Positions 57,926 through 64,000 of a stretch of 64,000 bases of DNA are shown in pieces. The notes under the pieces were generated by a model. That model had not been told where the DNA came from. It did no database searches and saw only the letters and a list, made by a program, of their open reading frames with translations. The position numbers and the translations under genes were made by a program. Source of the stretch: Leifsonia sp. Leaf264 (lineage in GTDB: Bacteria; Actinomycetota; Actinomycetes; Actinomycetales; Microbacteriaceae); NCBI RefSeq assembly GCF_001422325.1, contig NZ_LMMR01000001.1, forward strand, positions 63,256 through 127,255, given 5' to 3'. Position 1 is the first letter of the stretch. Each line of letters opens with the position of its first letter.

Positions 57926-59800
57926 ATGGACCAGAAGCCAGCCACCCCCGCCATCGCCCAGCTGAATCAGGAGCTCCTCGACAGGCTTCCGTTCGACGAC
58001 GTGCAGGACTTCGATGATGCCGACCGAGGATTCATCGCAGCTCTCGAACCCGGTGTCGTGAAGGCGGCCGACGGCAGAGTCGTCTGGGACAACGACAGCT
58101 ACGACTTCATCACCGGGGACGCCCCATCCACCGTGAACCCGAGCCTGTGGCGGCAATCGAAACTCGTTGCGAAGCAGGGCCTCTACGAAGTGGTCGAGGG
58201 CATCTACCAGGCGCGCGGCTTCGACCTCTCGAACATCACCTTCATCGAGGGTGACACCGGTGTCATCGTCATCGATCCGCTCATCTCGACCGAGACGGCG
58301 GCGGCGGCCCTCGGCCTCTACCGCACCCATCGAGGCGAGCGACCCGTCGTGGCGGTCATCTACAGCCACAGCCACGTCGACCACTTCGGTGGAGTCTTCG
58401 GCGTCGCGACGCAGGACGACGTCGACGCCGGAAGGATCCAGGTCATCGCGCCAGAGGGCTTCACGGGTCACGCCGTCTCGGAGAACGTCTACGCGGGAAC
58501 CGCCATGTCCCGTCGTGCCGGATACATGTATGGCGCGGTCCTCGCACGCGGCCCGCAGGGCGCGGTCGGCGCCGGCCTCGGACAGACCACCTCGAGCGGC
58601 GAACTCGGACTCATCGTGCCGACCCTGGAGATCACGACGACGGGCGAGACCCACACCATCGACGGGGTGGAGATCGAGTTCCAGATGGCGCCCGGTACCG
58701 AAGCACCCTCCGAGATGCATTTCTACTTCCCTCGATACCGCGCGCTGTGCATGGCCGAGAACGCCACCCACACGCTGCACAACCTGCTCACGCTGCGCGG
58801 TGCGGTCGTGCGCGACCCGCATGTCTGGTCGGCCTACCTCACGGAGGCGATCGAGAGGTTCGGCGACCGCACCGACGCCGCCTTCGCATCGCACCACTGG
58901 CCCACCTGGGGCGGCGACCGGATCGTCGAGTTCATCGGCAACCAGAGAGATCTCTACGCCTACCTGCACGACCAGACGCTCCGGTTGCTGAACCAGGGAT
59001 ACAACGGTGCCGAGATCGCGGAGCAGCTCGAGCTGCCGCCGGCGCTCACCAACGCCTGGAACACCCATGGCTACTACGGGTCGATCAGCCACAACGTCAA
59101 GGCGATCTATCAGCGGTACATGGGCTGGTTCGACGGCAACCCCGCCAGGCTGTGGCCTCACACGCCCGAGAACCTCGGCACCCGCTACGTCGAAGCGATC
59201 GGTGGGCTCGATCGCGTGGTCGAGGTGGCCCAGGCCGCCTTCGACAGCGGCGATTTCCGCTGGGCCGCGACTCTCCTCGATCACGCGGTGTTCGCCGACG
59301 AGTCCCACGCCGCCGCGCGCGCCCTCTACGCGGACACGCTCGAGCAACTCGCGTACGGAGCCGAGAACGCGACCTGGCGCAACTTCTTCCTCTCGGGCGC
59401 CACGGAACTGCGCGGCGAGAACTTCGGCACTCCGACGGTGACAGCCGCGCCCGCGATCGTGGCGCAGCTCTCCCCGGAGCAGCTGTTCGACTCCATCGCC
59501 ATCTCGGTCGACGGGCCGAAGGCCTGGGACCTCACCCTGAGGTTCGACGTGACGTTCTCCGACCTTGACCGCAGCTTCCGGGCCAGCCTGCACAACGGGG
59601 TCTTCATCGCGCTCGAGAAGGCGCCGGATCCGGAGACGGCGGATGCGACGATCACCACGACCAAGCTGCGCATGATCGCGCTGCTCGGTGGTGACACGAC
59701 CTCCGAGGGTCTCGCCATCACCGGCGATGCCGGCATCCTGCAGACCCTGCTCGGGGTACTCGACAGCGGAGATCCCGCGTTCGACATCGTCACGCCGTAG
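57926..59800 (+). CDS. Alkyl sulfatase (SdsA-type metallo-beta-lactamase fold)
   Basis: Zinc alkylsulfatase that hydrolyses primary alkyl sulfates such as dodecyl sulfate, 624 residues. Domains: metallo-beta-lactamase fold (about 85-370) with the two-zinc motif SHSHVDHFGG (His148, His150, Asp152, His153) and MAENATHTLHNL; a dimerisation region with QGYNGAEIAEQL and YYGSISHNVKAIYQRYMGWF; and a C-terminal SCP2-like domain (about 510-620). Pseudomonas SdsA1 has a signal peptide; none is visible here (MDQKPATPA), so the enzyme should be cytoplasmic. Followed after 8 bases by an SRPBCC gene on the same strand. Confidence 0.92.
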   Translation: MDQKPATPAIAQLNQELLDRLPFDDVQDFDDADRGFIAALEPGVVKAADGRVVWDNDSYDFITGDAPSTVNPSLWRQSKLVAKQGLYEVVEGIYQARGFDLSNITFIEGDTGVIVIDPLISTETAAAALGLYRTHRGERPVVAVIYSHSHVDHFGGVFGVATQDDVDAGRIQVIAPEGFTGHAVSENVYAGTAMSRRAGYMYGAVLARGPQGAVGAGLGQTTSSGELGLIVPTLEITTTGETHTIDGVEIEFQMAPGTEAPSEMHFYFPRYRALCMAENATHTLHNLLTLRGAVVRDPHVWSAYLTEAIERFGDRTDAAFASHHWPTWGGDRIVEFIGNQRDLYAYLHDQTLRLLNQGYNGAEIAEQLELPPALTNAWNTHGYYGSISHNVKAIYQRYMGWFDGNPARLWPHTPENLGTRYVEAIGGLDRVVEVAQAAFDSGDFRWAATLLDHAVFADESHAAARALYADTLEQLAYGAENATWRNFFLSGATELRGENFGTPTVTAAPAIVAQLSPEQLFDSIAISVDGPKAWDLTLRFDVTFSDLDRSFRASLHNGVFIALEKAPDPETADATITTTKLRMIALLGGDTTSEGLAITGDAGILQTLLGVLDSGDPAFDIVTP

Positions 59801-59808
59801 CCGCGCCG

Positions 59809-60210
59809 ATGACCGCTGCCATCGGAGAACGCCTGCTGTCCGCCCCGCTGGAGCGGGTGCGGGAGGTTCTGCTCGATCCCCTCGCGCTCCCGCACTGGAA
59901 CCCCGCCTTCGTGAGCGTGCAGGGCGCGAGGGCGGCGATCGTCGGCGAGAGCTACACCTTGGCCACCATTCAAGGACTTCGCGGCACGTTCGGCTACACG
60001 GCGATCGAACCCACGTCGATCGGCATGACCTGGAGCGTGCCCGGCATGCAGGAGACGTGCTCGTGGACCCTGCAGGCGACGGATGCCGGCACCCTGGTGA
60101 CCCACGAGGTGAACCGTTCCGGTCCGTTGGCCGTCGCACTGCGGGGCGCCCTCTCCGGCCTGCCCGGGCTCCGGCTCGACCGACTGGATCAGACCGTGGG
60201 AGCCGGATGA
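59809..60210 (+). CDS. SRPBCC family protein
   Basis: Small START-like (Bet v 1/SRPBCC) protein, 133 residues, with a predicted hydrophobic ligand cavity. Seen: APLERVREVLLDPLALPHWN at the start, the central AIEPTSIGMTWSVPG strands and TLVTHEVNRSG with a C-terminal long helix. These proteins bind lipids or polyketides; a specific ligand cannot be named. Start ATG lies 8 bases after the alkyl sulfatase stop, so it is likely co-transcribed and might bind the released alcohol or a lipid; this is inference. Confidence 0.8.
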   Translation: MTAAIGERLLSAPLERVREVLLDPLALPHWNPAFVSVQGARAAIVGESYTLATIQGLRGTFGYTAIEPTSIGMTWSVPGMQETCSWTLQATDAGTLVTHEVNRSGPLAVALRGALSGLPGLRLDRLDQTVGAG

Positions 60211-60233
60211 TGCGCGGCTGCGCTGGTTAAACG

Positions 60234-60269
60234 AAAAAGGACCGGAGGGGTGGAGCCCTTCCGGTCCTT
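60234..60269 (-). terminator. Rho-independent terminator of tRNA-Asn
   Basis: On the minus strand AAGGACCGGA (60269-60260) pairs with TCCGGTCCTT (60246-60237), with a short GC-rich loop, followed by TTTTT (60238-60234) and CGTTT. It lies 3 bases past the tRNA-Asn 3' end. On the plus strand it also follows the SRPBCC gene. Confidence 0.88.
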
Positions 60270-60271
60270 CG

Positions 60272-60344
60272 CTCCCCGACTTGGACTCGAACCAAGAACC
60301 TACCGGTTAACAGCCGATTGCTCTGCCAATTGAGCTATCGAGGA
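60272..60344 (-). tRNA. tRNA-Asn (anticodon GTT)
   Basis: Minus strand 60344 to 60272, 73 nucleotides. Acceptor TCCTCGA pairs with TCGGGGA; D-arm AGCTCAATTGGCAGAGC; anticodon stem ATCGG/CCGGT with loop CTGTTAA giving GTT; T-arm CTTGGTTCGAGTCCAAG; discriminator G, as in asparagine tRNAs. CCA not encoded. Confidence 0.95.
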
Positions 60345-60438
60345 TCAGCACTTTCGCGCCTCGTCTACTTTAGCAAAAGTTCTGCCACAACAAAATCGAG
60401 TGGGCCTCATCGGGTGCCGTCGCGGTGCCCCCGATCGG

Positions 60439-61452
60439 TCAGTAGCCGAGCTGCGGATCGACCACGCCGATGAACTCCCCCGAGCCCAGCAGGGCCGTGA
60501 CGTTGTGACGGATGCGCTCGGCCAGCAGCGGCGCTGTCATCTCGGGGGTGTCGGCCATGTGGGGCGTGATGATGACGTTCGCCGCAGTCCAGAGCGGGTG
60601 GCCGTCGGGCAGCGGCTCCGGCTCCGTCACGTCGACTCCGGCGCCGGCGATGGTGCCGTCGTTGAGCGCAGTGACCAGCGCATCGGTGTCGACGAGACCG
60701 CCACGTGCGATGTTCACGAGGTATGCCGATTCCTGCATGAGGTCGAACTCCGGAGCGCCGATCAAGTGCCTGGTGCCGCCGGTCAGAGCGGCCGCGACGA
60801 CGACGAGGTCGGCCGTCGGCAGCACCCGGTGGAGGTCGTCGGCTCCGACGGTCTGGGCAGCACCCGGAACGGCATCCGCTCGTCTCCTGACGACGGTGAT
60901 GCGAGGAGCGAACGGCTCCAGCAACCTGATCAGCTCGATGGCGATGCCCCCGGCACCGATGATGACGACGTCGCGACCATAGAGTGACACTCCGCGGGGC
61001 ACCGAATCCCACGAGGCGGCCCGGATGCGGCGGGGCAGGAAGCGCATCAGCGCCAATGACAGCGCCAGGGCGTGCTCGGCGACGGGCTGCGCGTACGCTC
61101 CCTTGGCACTGGTCCAGAGCAGGTTCTCGCGGGCATGATCGCGGATGCTGTCCGAGAAGGCGTCGACGCCGGCGAAGGGCAGTTGCACCCACTCGATCTG
61201 CGGGTTGGCCTCGAGCACGGGGCCGAGCTCGGCGGCCCGGGCGTATGACAGCCAGACGATGCCGCGGGTGTCGGGGTCGAGCGGCGTGATCGTGCCGTCG
61301 GCATCCGTCACCGCGGCCTCGAAGACGGGGTTGCTCTTCGGCAGGAGGGCGATGCCGCCCCGCGCCGGCCGGTGGCGGGCCGAGGTCTCATCGGAGTCGG
61401 GGGCCACGACGGCGCGGTGGACGGGACGGTCCCCTGGCTGATCGGCGGTCAT
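60439..61452 (-). CDS. D-isomer-specific 2-hydroxyacid dehydrogenase
   Basis: NAD(P)-dependent dehydrogenase of 337 residues of the D-2-hydroxyacid family (GyaR/PdxB/SerA related). Catalytic domain first, then the Rossmann insert with DVVIIGAGGIAIELIRLLEP (GxGxxA) and ADAVPGAAQTVGADD, the signature VNIARGGLVDTDALVTAL, VDVTEPEPLPDGHPLW and the catalytic His of ITPHMADTPEM; the active-site Arg lies in VNIARGG. The substrate is not decided. It begins three bases after the stop of the upstream ABC ATPase and is probably co-transcribed with it. Confidence 0.9.
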   Translation of the reverse strand: MTADQPGDRPVHRAVVAPDSDETSARHRPARGGIALLPKSNPVFEAAVTDADGTITPLDPDTRGIVWLSYARAAELGPVLEANPQIEWVQLPFAGVDAFSDSIRDHARENLLWTSAKGAYAQPVAEHALALSLALMRFLPRRIRAASWDSVPRGVSLYGRDVVIIGAGGIAIELIRLLEPFAPRITVVRRRADAVPGAAQTVGADDLHRVLPTADLVVVAAALTGGTRHLIGAPEFDLMQESAYLVNIARGGLVDTDALVTALNDGTIAGAGVDVTEPEPLPDGHPLWTAANVIITPHMADTPEMTAPLLAERIRHNVTALLGSGEFIGVVDPQLGY

Positions 61453-61455
61453 GGT

Positions 61456-62298
61456 TCAGTCCCTCTCACCCGCGCCGGTGTGGCCGACCAGTTCGGCTGC
61501 GAGGCGTTCCACGTACGGATGCAGCGGCTTGGCCAGCACGTCGTCGATGGGTCCGTAGCCCACCAGCACGCCGTCCTTCAGGATCGCGATGCGGTCGGCG
61601 ATGCGGCGGAGCACGGCGAGGTCGTGGCTGATGACGAGGGCGGAGAAGGCGCTGTGCTGTTGCAGCTCGCCGATCAGGTCGATGATCGAATTGCGCACGA
61701 GGGCGTCGATGGCCGCCGTCGGCTCGTCGGCGATCAGCAGCGCCGGGGCGAGCACCATCGCACGGGCGATCGCGAGCCGCTGGCGCTGGCCGGCGCTGAG
61801 TTCGTAGGGATAACGCGGGATGACGCTGAGCGGCAGCCGCACGGCATCCACCATGGTGACGACGCGCGCCTCGAGCGCCTTGCGGTTGTAGTGCCTGTCG
61901 CGCAGCAGGATGGGCTCGCCGACCACCTCGGCGACGGTGAAGTTCGGCGGCAGGTTCTCCGAGGCGTCCTGGGCGACGTAGCCGACCTCGAACATCAGGC
62001 GGTCGGCGTCGCGGCGGCGGAGTCTGCGCAGCGATTCGCCGAAGACCTCGGCGTCTCCGCCCGTGATCACCGGGTGCACGCCGCCGCGCGGAGCCTCGAG
62101 GAACTGCCCCGCCAGCACCCGTGCGATCGTGCTCTTGCCGGATCCGCTCTCGCCGAGAAGGCCGAGCACCTCTCCGGGATGCAGTCTGAGGTCGAGCCCC
62201 CGCACCGCCACGTAGGCGGGCGAGGGCCCGTGCGCCGGATACTCGATCGTCAGATCGCTCGCGATGATCGGATAGCCGTGCTGTGCGTTGCCCACCAT
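61456..62298 (-). CDS. Oligopeptide/dipeptide-type ABC transporter ATPase (third domain)
   Basis: ABC ATPase of 280 residues. Walker A GLLGESGSGKSTIARVLAG, Q-loop VGYVAQDASENLPPNFTV, signature ELSAGQRQRLAIARAM (LSAGQ instead of LSGGQ), Walker B LLIADEPTAAID and H-loop ISHDLAVL. C-terminal KPLHPYVERLAAEL is the tail typical of Dpp/Opp/nickel ATPases. Adjacent (four bases) to a gene with two fused ATPase domains; permease and binding-protein genes would be beyond 64 kb. Start ATG at 62298 (MVGNAQHGYP). Confidence 0.9.
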   Translation of the reverse strand: MVGNAQHGYPIIASDLTIEYPAHGPSPAYVAVRGLDLRLHPGEVLGLLGESGSGKSTIARVLAGQFLEAPRGGVHPVITGGDAEVFGESLRRLRRRDADRLMFEVGYVAQDASENLPPNFTVAEVVGEPILLRDRHYNRKALEARVVTMVDAVRLPLSVIPRYPYELSAGQRQRLAIARAMVLAPALLIADEPTAAIDALVRNSIIDLIGELQQHSAFSALVISHDLAVLRRIADRIAILKDGVLVGYGPIDDVLAKPLHPYVERLAAELVGHTGAGERD

Positions 62299-62302
62299 GC
62301 GT

Positions 62303-63991
<1,689 letters not shown>

Positions 63992-64000
63992 GGTCGGACC

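Noticed and set aside
57827-60139. 770-residue minus-strand open frame opposite the alkyl sulfatase
   Set aside because: Covers a gene with intact zinc motifs; the frame itself is Arg/Gly/Val-rich without domains.

Overview
The window is chromosomal DNA of a high-GC Gram-positive actinobacterium, most likely a member of the Microbacteriaceae. The evidence is strongly GC-ending codons, the actinobacterial families DUF4191 and DUF3145, a GlnE adenylyltransferase beside two glutamine synthetases, a polyphosphate glucokinase, a FasR-fabD-fabH-acpP-fabF cluster and a class A RNase P RNA. The species cannot be named from the sequence. Genes are dense on both strands; there is no integrase, insertion sequence or CRISPR array.

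Positions 1-12.4 kb: the N-terminal part of the primary sigma factor (cut by the window edge), an MFS permease, a PAC2 protein, leucyl aminopeptidase, dihydrolipoyl dehydrogenase, a one-lipoyl-domain E2 acyltransferase, a membrane-anchored pseudokinase, DUF4191, an RDD protein, and glnA behind a four-half-site GlnR operator. Positions 12.5-19.7 kb: a CPBP protease, then the glnA2-glnE operon reading leftward, panB and polyphosphate glucokinase. Together GlnR box, GlnA, GlnE and GlnA2 form a nitrogen-assimilation block.

Positions 19.7-28.3 kb: a complete kdp potassium operon (microprotein, kdpF, A, B, C, D, E) preceded by 11-bp-phased repeats that may be the KdpE operator, then rnpB on the other strand. 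Positions 28.3-33.6 kb: zinc-ribbon coiled-coil protein, Nif3 family, EamA exporter, GNAT, tRNA-Val, two tandem membrane proteins that look like potassium channels with a destroyed selectivity filter, and a peroxiredoxin. Positions 33.7-41.3 kb: aceE followed by the fatty acid synthase II cluster, linking acetyl-CoA formation to fatty acid synthesis.

Positions 41.4-46.7 kb: DUF3145, a PadR regulator, an A-family DNA polymerase, a DNA glycosylase, a UBP-type zinc finger and small unknowns. Positions 46.7-50.0 kb hold the most distinctive locus: a leftward operon of two SipW/TasA-type exported proteins, one unknown secreted protein, a SipW-type signal peptidase and an LAATG (sortase E-type) cell-wall protein. 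It looks like a self-contained surface-fibre module. Positions 50.3-64 kb: a CAT-anticodon tRNA, a GT4 glycosyltransferase, a NIPA-like transporter, peptide deformylase, an AzlCD exporter fused by overlaps to a histidine-kinase-like protein lacking its phospho-acceptor His, an intact NarL-type two-component pair, an alkyl sulfatase, tRNA-Asn with terminator, a D-2-hydroxyacid dehydrogenase and three peptide/opine-type ABC ATPase domains.
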